From contig JAWVEY010000070.1 in assembly GCA_033856515.1 (NCBI GenBank), positions 27,901 through 91,900 of the forward strand: a DNA stretch of 64,000 nt, read 5' to 3'. Of the stretch, positions 1 through 8,662 are shown piece by piece. How positions within the stretch are numbered: the first letter of the stretch is position 1; each line of letters starts with the position of its first letter. A program made the translations under genes and the position numbers. The notes under the pieces are model-generated. The model saw only the letters and a list, made by a program, of their open reading frames with translations. It was not told where the DNA came from and did not search any database. The DNA comes from JALZKA01 sp033856515 (GTDB lineage: Bacteria; Actinomycetota; Thermoleophilia; Solirubrobacterales; 70-9).

Positions 1-154
1 TGATCCCGAACGCCGTCGGCAGGTACATAACGGCGAAGATCGCGAGGTCGGTCGCGCTCACGAGGTCGTTCCACGAGAGGAGCACCGCGGCGAGGAACCC
101 GACGAAGGGGAGGATGACGGCGGCGAGCGTGATGTTGCGCTGGAGGCGGCTCAT
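1..154 (-). CDS. Acyl-CoA desaturase, N-terminal fragment (runs off the window)
   Basis: Only the first 51 codons are present; the gene continues beyond base 1. The product begins MSRLQRNITLAAVILPFVGF and continues with a second hydrophobic stretch ending in a TAFG-like segment. This resembles the first membrane spans of membrane-bound fatty acyl-CoA delta-9 desaturases, just before their first histidine box. Enzymes of that family insert a double bond into membrane-bound acyl chains using a di-iron centre. The histidine boxes lie outside the window, so the catalytic part cannot be seen. The gene is divergent from the PucR-type regulator gene, with a short shared control region, which suggests that regulator as a candidate controller. 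The call rests on N-terminal resemblance only. Confidence 0.6.
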   Translation of the reverse strand, partial: MSRLQRNITLAAVILPFVGFLAAVLLSWNDLVSATDLAIFAVMYLPTAFGI

Positions 155-219
155 GTCACTAGCTTCGCAAGCATTACTGACCTCGACTACTCGTCGGGAT
201 AAGTATCCATCCGTCAGTT

Positions 220-238
220 TTCATATGATTCGTATGAA
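220..238. promoter_or_regulatory. Inverted repeat TTCATA-N7-TATGAA between desaturase and PucR genes
   Basis: A perfect 6-bp inverted repeat, TTCATA and TATGAA separated by seven bases, lies in the divergent intergenic region and overlaps the preferred start codon of the regulator gene (234). It is AT-rich compared with its surroundings, as operators often are. Autoregulation by the PucR-type protein is possible, but nothing in the sequence proves binding. Confidence 0.3.
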
Positions 239-1427
239 CTTGGTCACGGATCGCCCCCATCTGCAGGCACTTTCTGGCGTCCGCAAGGAGCTCGCCACGC
301 CGATGCGGGCCGCCCTGCCTGCCTTGGGAGACGAGGTGATTGCCGAGATCCGTGACTCTGTGCCCGAGTACGCGCAGCCGCTCGAAGGCCGGTTCGGGGA
401 GGCCGTGCGCACCGGCGTCGGCGTGGCTCTGAGGCGGTTCGTCGATGACGTCGAGCGGCCGGGCGAGGACGCGGAGGGGTGGCGGGCCGTCTACGAGAAC
501 CTCGGCAGGGGCGAGTACCGGCAGGGACGGACCCTCGAAGCACTTCTTGCCGCGTACCGGCTGGGCGCCCGCGTCTCATGGCGGCGGGTCGCCGACGCGG
601 CCACCGACGCCGGCGCGACGGCTCCGGAGCTCGCGGCGCTGGCAGAGGCGATCTTCGCTTACATCGACGAGCTCTCCTCGCTGTCCGCCGAGGGGTACTC
701 AGCCGAGCGCGCCGAGTCGGTCGGGGAGCGTCAGCGCCAGCGCGAGGAGCTCGTTCGAATGTTGATCGAGGGGGCATCGCCGGAGGCCGTTTCGGCGACG
801 GCGGACGAGGTCGGCTGGGCTTTGCCGGGTAGCGCGGCAGTGCTCGTCGCGTCGGACGCCGCTCCCGGCGCTCTGGCAACTCGCCTGGGCCACGGCGTGA
901 TTGCGGCGGGGCTGGGCGACGGCGAAGCCTGCGCGATCGTCCCCGACCCCGACTCACCGGGGCGCCGGGCAATCCTCGCTGCGGCGATCGGGGACCGGGT
1001 GGCGGCGATCGGCCCCGAGGCGGGACCCGAGGATCTCGGCCGAAGCTTCGCGCGAGCGAGGCGCGCGCTGGAAGTCGCCGGCGATGCCGGGCTCGGGCCC
1101 GGTCTGATCGTCGCCTCCGAGCACCTCCCGGCGCTGATCCTCCACGGCGACCCCGGCTTGCTCTCAGAGTTGGCGGATGCACGGCTCGGCCCTCTCGAAA
1201 ACGAGACCGAGCTATCAAGAGCGCGCCTCTTGGAGACGCTTCGAGCGTGGATCGACCACCCGGGCCGTCCGACCGAGGTCGCCCGCGCCGTGCACGTCCA
1301 CCCCCAGACCGCGCGCTACCGCCTGCGCCGCCTGCGCGAGCTACTCGGCGAGATCGACGATCCCGGCGCCCGCTTCGAGCTGGCGCTGGCCCTGCGCGCG
1401 CCCGGGATCAGCGTCCCAGGCGCCTGA
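234..1427 (+). CDS. PucR/CdaR-type transcriptional regulator
   Basis: A 397-aa protein whose last ~45 residues carry the PucR C-terminal helix-turn-helix: a TEVARAVHVHPQTARYRLRR core near residues 345-370, followed by an arginine/leucine-rich recognition helix. The N-terminal half is an alpha-helical sensory region typical of the family, and the middle resembles the degenerate GGDEF-like CdaR region. Family members are DNA-binding regulators, often of purine, sugar-acid or lipid genes; the ligand here is unknown. The frame is open back to 114, but ATG 234 (or 225) is preferred because the upstream extension looks non-native and would overlap the divergent desaturase gene. No clear Shine-Dalgarno precedes it, so a leaderless mRNA is possible. 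It overlaps the convergent glycosidase gene by 20 bases. Confidence 0.8.
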   Translation: MNLVTDRPHLQALSGVRKELATPMRAALPALGDEVIAEIRDSVPEYAQPLEGRFGEAVRTGVGVALRRFVDDVERPGEDAEGWRAVYENLGRGEYRQGRTLEALLAAYRLGARVSWRRVADAATDAGATAPELAALAEAIFAYIDELSSLSAEGYSAERAESVGERQRQREELVRMLIEGASPEAVSATADEVGWALPGSAAVLVASDAAPGALATRLGHGVIAAGLGDGEACAIVPDPDSPGRRAILAAAIGDRVAAIGPEAGPEDLGRSFARARRALEVAGDAGLGPGLIVASEHLPALILHGDPGLLSELADARLGPLENETELSRARLLETLRAWIDHPGRPTEVARAVHVHPQTARYRLRRLRELLGEIDDPGARFELALALRAPGISVPGA

Positions 1428-2517
1428 TCGCCTTCCTGAACTCGGCGAAAGCCGGCTTCTCGGTGTAGTCGTCGCGCAGCAACCCGACCTGCGAAAAGAG
1501 GTCGACGCCGTCGGAGTCGTTGTCGCGCAGGTTGAACCAGCGGTAGTCGGTGATCCCGAGATCGCCGGCGTGGGCGGCGACGGATTCGACGGAAGAGACG
1601 AGACGGTCGGCCTGTCCCGCCTCGGTGTTGACGACGGGCTTGGTCGGATAGCCGTTCTCGGAGACCCAGAGGTCGACCTCGTCTCCCATCCCTGCCTTCG
1701 GCATGTAGCAGTCGCGGATCAGGGTGAGCGCCTCGGCGATCTCGTCGCCCGCAGTGCGTCCCGGGATCTCGATCGGTGGCCAGATCAGGCCTGGATAGAC
1801 CTGAAGCCCCACATAGTCGAGCGCGCGCCTGAAGCGCGGGGTCGCCAGGGCCCCGAGCTCCTCCCAAAGCGCCGTGTCCTCCTGCGGGATGTAGCGCCAC
1901 GCCACCGAGAAGCCCAGCTCCACCCGCGGACGGCCGAGCAACCTCAACTCGCGGTGGGCGACGATCACGCCGCGCACCAGGGCCTCGAGCGCTCGCTCGT
2001 AAGAGCCGTCCGAGGTATTCGGCGAGACGGGAAAGTTGATCTCGTTCGTGATCGAGAACGCAGTGACGCTCGGGCGGCGCCCGAGACGGCGCACCGCCTT
2101 CGTCACGAACCGCGCCCATGCCTGGAGGTCGCCTTCCTTGCCCTCGGGCGGGTGGTAGCGGACCTGGATCTCCGACGTGAGGCCGGAGCGGGCGTAGCGG
2201 TCGACGCGGTTTCCGAACTTGCGGATGAGCTTCCCGCCGCCATCCCAGAAGAGCCGATTGAGGCGCAGGACGAGCTTGCGGCCTCGCGGCTCGAGTCGCT
2301 CGAGTGCCGCCCGCTCTGCCATGCGGTCGACTGGCAGGGCTGTGCCCTGGCCCACCCCGGCGCTGCCTGCGATACCAGGCGTGATGCCGAAATCGATGCG
2401 GCCCGGCTCTGGCGCCGGTGGGTCAGCCGTCAAGCAGTCGCCCTGGGCGTGGGCGGATTGCGCCAGCACGAGTAATGCCACGATTGCGGCGAGCCCAAAT
2501 GCCGTTGTCCTGCCCAT
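1408..2517 (-). CDS. Secreted glycoside-hydrolase-like TIM-barrel protein
   Basis: A 369-aa protein starting MGRTTAFGLAAIVALLVLAQ, a signal peptide with cleavage likely after AHA. The body has the layout of clan GH-A glycosidases: an ITNEINFP segment near residue 158 (Asn-Glu, the general acid/base position) and WVSENGYPT near residue 284 (Glu, the nucleophile position), with a downstream TDYRWFNLRDND segment typical of the end of the barrel. This suggests a retaining beta-glycosidase or a relative acting outside the membrane. The substrate cannot be read from sequence. An upstream in-frame start at 2553 exists, but 2517 places the signal peptide correctly. It is convergent with the PucR gene. 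Confidence 0.65.
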   Translation of the reverse strand: MGRTTAFGLAAIVALLVLAQSAHAQGDCLTADPPAPEPGRIDFGITPGIAGSAGVGQGTALPVDRMAERAALERLEPRGRKLVLRLNRLFWDGGGKLIRKFGNRVDRYARSGLTSEIQVRYHPPEGKEGDLQAWARFVTKAVRRLGRRPSVTAFSITNEINFPVSPNTSDGSYERALEALVRGVIVAHRELRLLGRPRVELGFSVAWRYIPQEDTALWEELGALATPRFRRALDYVGLQVYPGLIWPPIEIPGRTAGDEIAEALTLIRDCYMPKAGMGDEVDLWVSENGYPTKPVVNTEAGQADRLVSSVESVAAHAGDLGITDYRWFNLRDNDSDGVDLFSQVGLLRDDYTEKPAFAEFRKAIRRLGR

Positions 2518-2605
2518 CGCGGAAGGGTAAGGCGACTGCCAGGCACATCTCAAGCGAGAACCGCGCTCAAGCTACACCGGCAGAACCCCGATATAAGACT
2601 CGCGA

Positions 2606-2890
2606 ATGGATTCACGAGTCGAACGCGTCGTTTTCGAGACCGCCCGCCATTGGATCGTCGGGGATCTAACCCTTCCCAAGGAGGGCTACCGCTCGCGCCT
2701 TTCCGACTTCCTCAACCGCGGCGACCTTGACTTCATCCCGCTGGTGAACGTCGAGATCTCGAGCGTCGACGCCCAGGGGCACGAGCCCGAGACGAAGCCG
2801 TTCATGGCGATCGCGCGAGGCCACATCCAGCTCGCGCATCCTCTCGAGGCCGGGGACAAGCCCCCGTCCACGAAGAACAAGCGCAGCTAG
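2606..2890 (+). CDS. Small conserved protein, DUF6812-like
   Basis: A 94-aa protein with no signal peptide or membrane segment. The central block (VGDLTLPKEGYRSRLSDFLN, residues ~18-37, followed by a DFIPLVNVEI strand) matches a small family of actinobacterial proteins of unknown role that I know as DUF6812. The C-terminus is lysine-rich. It overlaps the convergent csaA gene by four bases. No function can be assigned. Family recall is from memory and should be checked with a profile search. Confidence 0.7.
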   Translation: MDSRVERVVFETARHWIVGDLTLPKEGYRSRLSDFLNRGDLDFIPLVNVEISSVDAQGHEPETKPFMAIARGHIQLAHPLEAGDKPPSTKNKRS

Positions 2891-3228
2891 GCGATCCGGT
2901 CGCCGAGCTCGGCGCCGGGGTCCGGCTCGAGCAAGATCACCGTGCCGTCCTCATTCACTGCGCCGAGCACGAGGCACTCAGACATGAACGGGCCGATCTG
3001 CTTCGGCGGGAAGTTGACGACGGCCACGACCTGGCGGCCCTCGAGCTCTGAGCGCTCGTAGTTCTTGATCTGCGCCGACGACCGCCGCTCACCGATCTCG
3101 GGTCCGAAATCGATCCGGAGCTTCCACGCGGGCCGGCGGGCCTCAGGGAAGTCTTCGACCTCGAGCACACGGCCGACCCGCATGTCGACAGCCTCGAACT
3201 GGTCCCAGTTAAGTGACTCTGCGGGCAT
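2887..3228 (-). CDS. csaA: CsaA-type tRNA-binding-domain protein
   Basis: A 113-aa single-domain protein of the EMAP/OB-fold tRNA-binding family. It carries the DMRVGRVLEVEDFPEARRPA block (residues ~15-34), the SAQIKNY segment, and the VVAVVNFPPKQIGPFMSECL core that characterise CsaA. Length agrees with the family (about 110 aa). CsaA was described as a chaperone-like protein linked to Sec export in Bacillus, and the fold is that of a dimeric tRNA-binding protein; the exact role is unsettled. It lies downstream of, and on the same strand as, the alcohol dehydrogenase gene, separated from it by a strong palindrome. Confidence 0.88.
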   Translation of the reverse strand: MPAESLNWDQFEAVDMRVGRVLEVEDFPEARRPAWKLRIDFGPEIGERRSSAQIKNYERSELEGRQVVAVVNFPPKQIGPFMSECLVLGAVNEDGTVILLEPDPGAELGDRIA

Positions 3229-3241
3229 CTTCCGCGCGCTT

Positions 3242-3273
3242 GGTGCCAGGCACCAGGCTTGGTGCCTGGCACC
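3242..3273. terminator. 14-bp perfect inverted repeat after the alcohol dehydrogenase gene
   Basis: GGTGCCAGGCACCA, a four-base GGCT loop, and the exact reverse complement form a 14-bp perfect stem that begins one base past the alcohol dehydrogenase stop codon. Each arm itself contains the palindrome GGTGCC-A-GGCACC, so the element could also pair within an arm. There is no T run on either side, so it may be a rho-independent-like attenuator, an mRNA 3'-end stabiliser, or a REP-type palindrome unit. Confidence 0.6.
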
Positions 3274-4308
3274 TCATGGGGTGAGGACGATCTTCAGCGC
3301 CTCGCGGCGGTCGTAGATGTCGTAAGCCTCGGGCGCGTCGTCGAGCTTCATGTGGTGGGTGACCAGCGGGCTGGGGTCGAGATCGCCCTTCGACAGGGCG
3401 TCCAGGACGGGGTCGACGTGCTTGATCACGTTCGCGTGCCCCGTCTTCACCGTGAGCGCCTTGATCCACACGATGCCCATGTGGACCTCCATCCGCTCGG
3501 CATAGACGCCCGTAGCGGAGACGGTGCCGCACTTGCGCGTGAGGCGGCAGGCGAGATCGAAAGCCTGGGGGTGCCCGACCGCGTCGATGGCGGCGTCCAC
3601 ACCGCGGCCCTCGGTCGCCGCCTTGGCGGCCGCCTTCGGGTCCTCGTCGGTCAGGTGGACCGGCTCGGCACCGAACGCGCGCGCCATCTCGAGACGGTCG
3701 GCAACGGTGTCGATCGCGATCACGTGGCCGGCTCCCGCGGCCTTCGCGGCCTGGACCGCGCAGAGGCCGACTGGGCCGAGTCCGAGGACCGCAACGCAGT
3801 CTCCAGGCCCGACACCGGTCTCGACGATCGCGTGATAACCGGTGCCCATCACGTCGCCCGCGAAGAGCGCGACGTCGTCGGACATTCCCTCCGGGACCTT
3901 GCGGAGCGTGAGGTCGGCGGTGGGCACGAGCAGAAGCTCAGCCTGAGCGCCCTGGAGCTCTCCCAGGAGCTTGCCGTGGCCGAAGACCCGGCCGTTGTCG
4001 CACTTGTGGAAGTCGCCGCGCTTGCAGAAGAAGCACTCGTTGCAGGCCGTGCCGTAGGTCCCGAGGACGCGATCGCCCGCCTTGACGGTCGTGACTGAGT
4101 CTCCAACGGCGAGGACCTCGCCCACGTACTCGTGCCCAATGGTGAACCCAGGCTCGATCGCGACCCGGCCGTGATAGATGTGGAGGTCGGAGCCGCAGAC
4201 ACCCGAGGCGTCCACCCGAACAATGGCGTCGCCTGGATCCTCCAGCTCGGGATCCGGCTTCTCGTCGATCCGGATCTCGCCCGGCGCCTGGAAGGTGACC
4301 GCTCGCAT
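3274..4308 (-). CDS. Zinc-dependent medium-chain alcohol dehydrogenase
   Basis: A 344-aa MDR-family dehydrogenase. The catalytic zinc ligands are visible: Cys38 in GVCGSDLH and the GHE motif at 58-60. The structural zinc site is complete (Cys89, 92, 95, 103 in ACNECFFCKRGDFHKC). The nucleotide-binding fold follows with GLGPVG near residue 175, and an acidic residue (AIDTVADR) favours NAD. The family oxidises alcohols or polyols such as sorbitol/threonine relatives, and some members are formaldehyde- or glutathione-linked; the substrate here is not identifiable. It is divergent from the SRPBCC gene. Confidence 0.85.
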   Translation of the reverse strand: MRAVTFQAPGEIRIDEKPDPELEDPGDAIVRVDASGVCGSDLHIYHGRVAIEPGFTIGHEYVGEVLAVGDSVTTVKAGDRVLGTYGTACNECFFCKRGDFHKCDNGRVFGHGKLLGELQGAQAELLLVPTADLTLRKVPEGMSDDVALFAGDVMGTGYHAIVETGVGPGDCVAVLGLGPVGLCAVQAAKAAGAGHVIAIDTVADRLEMARAFGAEPVHLTDEDPKAAAKAATEGRGVDAAIDAVGHPQAFDLACRLTRKCGTVSATGVYAERMEVHMGIVWIKALTVKTGHANVIKHVDPVLDALSKGDLDPSPLVTHHMKLDDAPEAYDIYDRREALKIVLTP

Positions 4309-4352
4309 CGCGGCGGGACTCTAGCCGGAGCGCGCCCGCTTAACTGCCCACG

Positions 4353-4748
4353 GTGACCGTCCACGTCGAAGTCGAATCGGAGGCTGCGCCCGAGGAGGTC
4401 TGGGATCTATACGCCCAGCCCCAGCGCTGGAAGGAATGGGCGCCTCACATCCGGGCCCCGCGCAACCTGGGCAGCCCAGAGGTCGAGCCCGGAGCGAGCG
4501 GCCGCGTCCACCTGGCCGGGTTTGCGCCAGTGTGGGCCGAGGTGACCGCCAAGCGCCCAGGGCAATCGTGGACCTGGCGCGTCGGACTGGTCGAGCTCAC
4601 TCATACGGTCGAGCCCAGAACCGGCGGCGGATCGACGATCGGCCTCGAGATGCGAGCGCCGGCGCCGATGGAGATGGCGATCCGCGTGAGCTACGCACCG
4701 ATCACGAAGAGGCTCCTGAAGAACCTCGCCCGCAAGGCCGAGGCATAG
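4353..4748 (+). CDS. SRPBCC-fold lipid/polyketide-binding protein
   Basis: A 131-aa protein with the START/Bet v1-like pattern: an N-terminal VHVEVESEAAPEEVWDLYA strand-helix, a W-x-E-W-APHIR segment, a central VWAEVTAKRPGQSWTWRV strand pair, and a long C-terminal helix. Members bind hydrophobic ligands or act in polyketide aromatisation; many are uncharacterised. The start is GTG 4353; the divergent dehydrogenase gene starts 44 bases away. The next gene (SDR) lies 53 bases downstream on the same strand. Confidence 0.75.
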   Translation: MTVHVEVESEAAPEEVWDLYAQPQRWKEWAPHIRAPRNLGSPEVEPGASGRVHLAGFAPVWAEVTAKRPGQSWTWRVGLVELTHTVEPRTGGGSTIGLEMRAPAPMEMAIRVSYAPITKRLLKNLARKAEA

Positions 4749-4801
4749 CCGAAGGCCGTGAGCCGAGGCGAGCGCGAGCCCGCCACATTAGGCTGCGCGG
4801 C

Positions 4802-5653
4802 ATGAGCTCTCCATCCAAGGCGGTCCTGATCACGGGCTGTTCGACTGGCATCGGGGCCGAGACGGCCCGTCATCTCGCGAACAAGGGCTGGACGGTCTAT
4901 GCGACCGCTCGCAGGCCGGAAACGCTGGCCGATCTCGCGGAAGCGGGGTGCAAGACGCTTGCGCTGGACGTGACCGACGAGGCGTCGATGGCGGCCGCCG
5001 TCGACCAGGTCGCCGAGGCGGAGGGCGCAGTCGGCGTCCTCATCAACAACGCCGGATACAGCCAGTCGGGTGCGATCGAATCGATCGAGCTCGAATCCAT
5101 TCGCCGCCAGTTCGAGACCAACGTCTTCGGCCTCATCCGCATGAGCCAGCTCTGCCTCCCCGGTATGCGCGACCAGGGCTGGGGGCGGATCGTCAACATC
5201 GGCTCGATGGGCGGCAAGCTCACCTTCCCCGGCGGCGGCATCTACCACGCCACCAAGTACTCCGTCGAGGCGATCTCGGACGCCATGCGCTTCGAGACTC
5301 GTGGCTTCGGTGTCAACGTGGTCCTGATCGAGCCGGGCCTGATCGTTACCGAGTTCGGCAATGCGGCGGTCGCCTCGATCGACGAAGGCGTCGTCGACGA
5401 CGGGCCATACGGCAAGTTCAACCACCACGTCGGCAAGATGACCGCCGGCGCTTACGAAGGGCCGCTGGCGAAGCTCGGCGGCGGACCGGACGCCGTTGCG
5501 AAGGTGATCGACAAGGCAATTTCCTCCAACCGGCCGCGGCCGAGATACACCGTCACACCGTCCGCGCGGCTTTCGATCGCCCAGCGCAAGCTCGTCACCG
5601 ATCGTGGCTGGGACCGCCTGATGAGAACTCAGTTTCCGACGCCTGGAACTTAG
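4802..5653 (+). CDS. Short-chain dehydrogenase/reductase
   Basis: A 283-aa classical SDR. TGCSTGIG near residues 10-17 binds the cofactor, and the TARRPE segment after the second strand is consistent with NADP. NNAG is near residue 82, Ser of GSMGGK near 138, and the catalytic YHATK tetrad near 147-151. The PGLIVTEFG segment after the active site is typical of SDRs acting on retinol/steroid-like or long-chain substrates. ATG 4802 is chosen because the longer open frame upstream overlaps the SRPBCC gene and lacks family homology. An imperfect hairpin (GGAACTTAG paired with CTAAGGTTCC) spans the stop codon and may end transcription before the peptide importer operon. Confidence 0.85.
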   Translation: MSSPSKAVLITGCSTGIGAETARHLANKGWTVYATARRPETLADLAEAGCKTLALDVTDEASMAAAVDQVAEAEGAVGVLINNAGYSQSGAIESIELESIRRQFETNVFGLIRMSQLCLPGMRDQGWGRIVNIGSMGGKLTFPGGGIYHATKYSVEAISDAMRFETRGFGVNVVLIEPGLIVTEFGNAAVASIDEGVVDDGPYGKFNHHVGKMTAGAYEGPLAKLGGGPDAVAKVIDKAISSNRPRPRYTVTPSARLSIAQRKLVTDRGWDRLMRTQFPTPGT

Positions 5654-5756
5654 TTTGGACTAAGGTTCCACCGTCCCGTGGTGTTGAGGAGCGCCACGCG
5701 GGTAAAGAACGGGGGCCACCAAGAACAACGGCACGGTCGCCGAAGAGAGGGTTTAT

Positions 5757-6764
5757 TTGGAGGCCAGCGGATATCGCGAAGACTCGCAGCCGGCAACCGG
5801 TGCGCTTTCAGCTGGCATAGACACCAGCACCGCGATCCGCGCCCGCTCCCCCTGGCGGCTTTTCTGGCACCGCTTTCAGGAAGACCGGCTGGCATTGGCC
5901 GGGCTCGTCTTCATCGCTCTGCTGATCCTGGCCGCGATCGCCGCCCCTCTGATCGTCGACCTCGTCGGCGCTCCGGACCCCGACGCACGCGATAGCGCTG
6001 CGCTCGACCCCTACTTCGCCACGCCGACCGGTCCCAGCGCCGACCACATCTTCGGCGTCGACCAGATCGGCCGGGACGTTTTCAGCCGGACGGTCTATGG
6101 CGCGCGCGTATCTCTGATCGTGGCGTTCTCGGCGACGATCATCGCCACGATCGCAGGGATCATCTTCGGGCTGCTCTCGGGCTATTTCCGAGGCTGGACG
6201 GACACGATCATCTCCCGCAGCGTCGACGTGCTTCTCGCCATCCCGTACCTCCTCCTCGCAACCGGGCTCGCCACGGCGTGCACCGTCGGCGTCACCAACG
6301 GAAGCGGCGGCGGGTGCCTGGGCGGGCTGGTGAAGCCGGGCCTGGGGGTGGTCATCTTCGTAATCTCGGTGACCAGCTGGACCTACATGGCGAGGATCGT
6401 GAGGGGCCAGGTCCTGTCGATACGCGAGAAGGAGTTCGTCGAGGCGGCGCGCGCCTCCGGAGCCTCGAACATGCGCATCATCTTCCGGGAGATCCTCCCC
6501 AACCTGACCGCGCCGATCGTGGTCTATGCCTCGATTCTCATCCCCCAGGTGATCCTCTACGAAGCCGCTCTGTCCTTCCTCGGAGTCGGGGTCACCGACG
6601 AGCCGAGCTGGGGCCAGATGATCTCCGATGCCACTCCCGTCTTCGCCGACGCCTGGTGGTACATGCTCTTCCCCGGAGTGGCGCTGCTGCTCACGGTCCT
6701 TGCTTTCAACCTGATCGGCGATGCCCTTCAGGACGCGATGAATCCGAAGACACGAAGGAAATAG
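5757..6764 (+). CDS. Dipeptide/oligopeptide ABC permease, DppC-type (system 1)
   Basis: A 335-aa inner-membrane permease. A cytoplasmic N-terminal tail (~40 residues, rich in Ser/Thr/Ala) precedes the first membrane span. The conserved OppC motif FGVDQIGRDVFSRTVYGAR is near residues 99-117, and the EAA coupling loop EAARASGASNMRIIFREILP near 232-251 contacts the ATPases. About six membrane spans are visible. The start is TTG 5757, supported by a purine-rich GAAGAGAGGG about six bases upstream. It is unusual for the C-type permease to be the first gene; SBP, B permease and both ATPases follow. The ~100-base gap before it holds the likely promoter, but no clear -10/-35 is readable. Confidence 0.9.
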   Translation: MEASGYREDSQPATGALSAGIDTSTAIRARSPWRLFWHRFQEDRLALAGLVFIALLILAAIAAPLIVDLVGAPDPDARDSAALDPYFATPTGPSADHIFGVDQIGRDVFSRTVYGARVSLIVAFSATIIATIAGIIFGLLSGYFRGWTDTIISRSVDVLLAIPYLLLATGLATACTVGVTNGSGGGCLGGLVKPGLGVVIFVISVTSWTYMARIVRGQVLSIREKEFVEAARASGASNMRIIFREILPNLTAPIVVYASILIPQVILYEAALSFLGVGVTDEPSWGQMISDATPVFADAWWYMLFPGVALLLTVLAFNLIGDALQDAMNPKTRRK

Positions 6765-6798
6765 ACGTGAATTTCAAACCGAACCGAAAGGACAAGTG

Positions 6799-8640
6799 AT
6801 GTATCCCAAGCTAAGAGCGCTGTTGGCGCTCGGCGCGGTCATCGCACTTCCCATGTCGGTCGCGGCCTGCGGGTCGGACGACAGCGATGACAGCAGTACC
6901 GAAAGCGGGGTCGTAGGAGTCCCCGAGGAATTCCAGCCCGTAACCGCGGCGCCCGACGACGCACAAGAAGGCGGCTCGCTGACGATGCTGAACGCCGGCG
7001 ACGTCGACTACATGGACCCCGGAGCCGCGTACTACCAAACGACGTACACCGTGACCCAGGCGACCCAGCGGGCGCTTTTGGCATGGGATCCGGATGACGT
7101 CGAGAAGGCGACTCCGGACCTCGCCGACGGTGAAGCCGAGATCTCGGATGACGGCCTTACGATCACGTTCAAGCTCAAGGAAGGCGTCGAGTTCGCGCCG
7201 CCGGTCAGCCGCGAGGTGACCTCGGCGGATGTCAAGTACGCAATCGAGCGCACGGTGCTTCCGGGCGTTCTGAACGGGTACGTCGCCAACTACGCGTCCG
7301 ACATCGTCGGGTTCGAGGAGGCCGCGAAGGAGGCCGAGGACAACCCCACCGGCGGGGCGCCCGACATGGCGGGCATCACCACTCCCGACGACTACACCCT
7401 CCAGATCGAGCTCAACGAGCCGGAGGTAGCGACCGCAACGACCGTCGCGTCGATGCTCTCGCTCCCGATCAGCGCCCCCGTCCCCGAGGAGTTCGCGGAG
7501 AAGCACGACGCCAAGAACCCCACTACGTACGGGCAGTACGTGATCGCAACCGGTCCGTACATGATCGAGAACGATCCAGAGACCGGCGAGCTCACGGGCT
7601 ATACGCCGGGCAAGGAGATCCACCTCGTTCGCAACCCGAACTGGGACCCGGAGACCGACTGGCGTCCCGCATACCTGGATGAGATCACGATCCAGGAGGG
7701 ATTCACCGACACGGCGTCGGCCTCGCGGAAGATTCTCGAGGGCGACTCTCAGATGTCGGGAGACTTCCCGCCGCCCAAGGAGGTCCTGAAAGAAGCGGCC
7801 GAGGAAGCCGCGCCCGAGCAGCTTCAGCTACCGCCGCTCGCGGGATTCCGGCACATCGCGCTCAACACCCAGGAGCCGCCGTTCGACGACGAGAACATCC
7901 GCAAGGCAGTGGTCGCGAACAGCGACCGCGAGGCTCTGCGGAACACTCGCGGAGGGCCGCTCGTAGGCCAGGTCGCGACCCACTACATCAGCCCCGGGTT
8001 CCCCGGGTTCGAAGAAGGGGGCGGCCTTGAAGGGCCGGATCTCGACTTCATCAAGAGCCCGACGGGTGACCCCGATCTCGCCGCCGAGTACATGAAGGAG
8101 GCCGGCTTCGAAAGCGGCAAGTGCGAAGGCGACATCTGCGAGATCACCATGGTCGGTGACAACATCCCGCCCGGAAAGGACACCGCAGAGGTGTTCAAGG
8201 GCCAGCTGGAAGACCTTGGCTTCAAGGTCAACTTCCAGCCGGTCGACCACAGCATCATGTACACGCGGTTCTGCTCGGTCCCCGAGCAGTCGCCGCAGGT
8301 ATGTCCCAACGTCGGGTGGCTTCCCGACTTCAGGGACCCACAGCCGATGTTGGACGTCCCGTTCTACGGGCCCTTCATCGATCCGGAGAACAACTCCAAC
8401 TGGCCTCAGTTGGACGATCCGGAGGTCAACGCCGCGATCGAGGAAGCTCGCACCGTCAACGGCGAGCAAGAACGCGCCGACGCGTGGGGCGAGGTCGACA
8501 GGTTGGTCAGCTCGAAGGCTCCCGCCGTCCCGTGGATCTGGGAGAACTTCCCCCTGATCCAGTCGGAGGACGTCGCGGGCGTGGTCAACCTGAACAACGC
8601 GTCGTGGGACCTGTCGTTCACGTCGCTCAAGGGCGAATAG
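6799..8640 (+). CDS. Peptide ABC transporter substrate-binding lipoprotein (family 5), system 1
   Basis: A 613-aa extracytoplasmic solute receptor. The N-terminus is a lipoprotein signal peptide with lipobox SVAAC and the acylated Cys at residue 24, followed by a flexible Asp/Ser linker. The mature part follows the SBP_bac_5 pattern: a GGSLTML strand, a TFKLKEGVEFAPPVSREVTS region (the usual 'F-dG-p-T-A-dDV' signature), a long ligand domain, and a C-terminal lobe ending in a WDLSFTSL segment. It is longer than typical DppA (~530 aa). AAAGGA lies seven bases before ATG 6799, which decides the start over the adjacent GTG. A GC hairpin follows the stop, which probably raises its level relative to the downstream genes. 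Confidence 0.9.
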   Translation: MYPKLRALLALGAVIALPMSVAACGSDDSDDSSTESGVVGVPEEFQPVTAAPDDAQEGGSLTMLNAGDVDYMDPGAAYYQTTYTVTQATQRALLAWDPDDVEKATPDLADGEAEISDDGLTITFKLKEGVEFAPPVSREVTSADVKYAIERTVLPGVLNGYVANYASDIVGFEEAAKEAEDNPTGGAPDMAGITTPDDYTLQIELNEPEVATATTVASMLSLPISAPVPEEFAEKHDAKNPTTYGQYVIATGPYMIENDPETGELTGYTPGKEIHLVRNPNWDPETDWRPAYLDEITIQEGFTDTASASRKILEGDSQMSGDFPPPKEVLKEAAEEAAPEQLQLPPLAGFRHIALNTQEPPFDDENIRKAVVANSDREALRNTRGGPLVGQVATHYISPGFPGFEEGGGLEGPDLDFIKSPTGDPDLAAEYMKEAGFESGKCEGDICEITMVGDNIPPGKDTAEVFKGQLEDLGFKVNFQPVDHSIMYTRFCSVPEQSPQVCPNVGWLPDFRDPQPMLDVPFYGPFIDPENNSNWPQLDDPEVNAAIEEARTVNGEQERADAWGEVDRLVSSKAPAVPWIWENFPLIQSEDVAGVVNLNNASWDLSFTSLKGE

Positions 8641-8662
8641 ACCACACCGATTGAAGGCGATG

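Noticed and set aside
244..1218. Long minus-strand open frame opposite the PucR gene
   Set aside because: Arg/Pro/Ser-rich translation typical of the reverse strand of GC-rich coding DNA; no domain or start signal; wholly covered by a recognisable gene.
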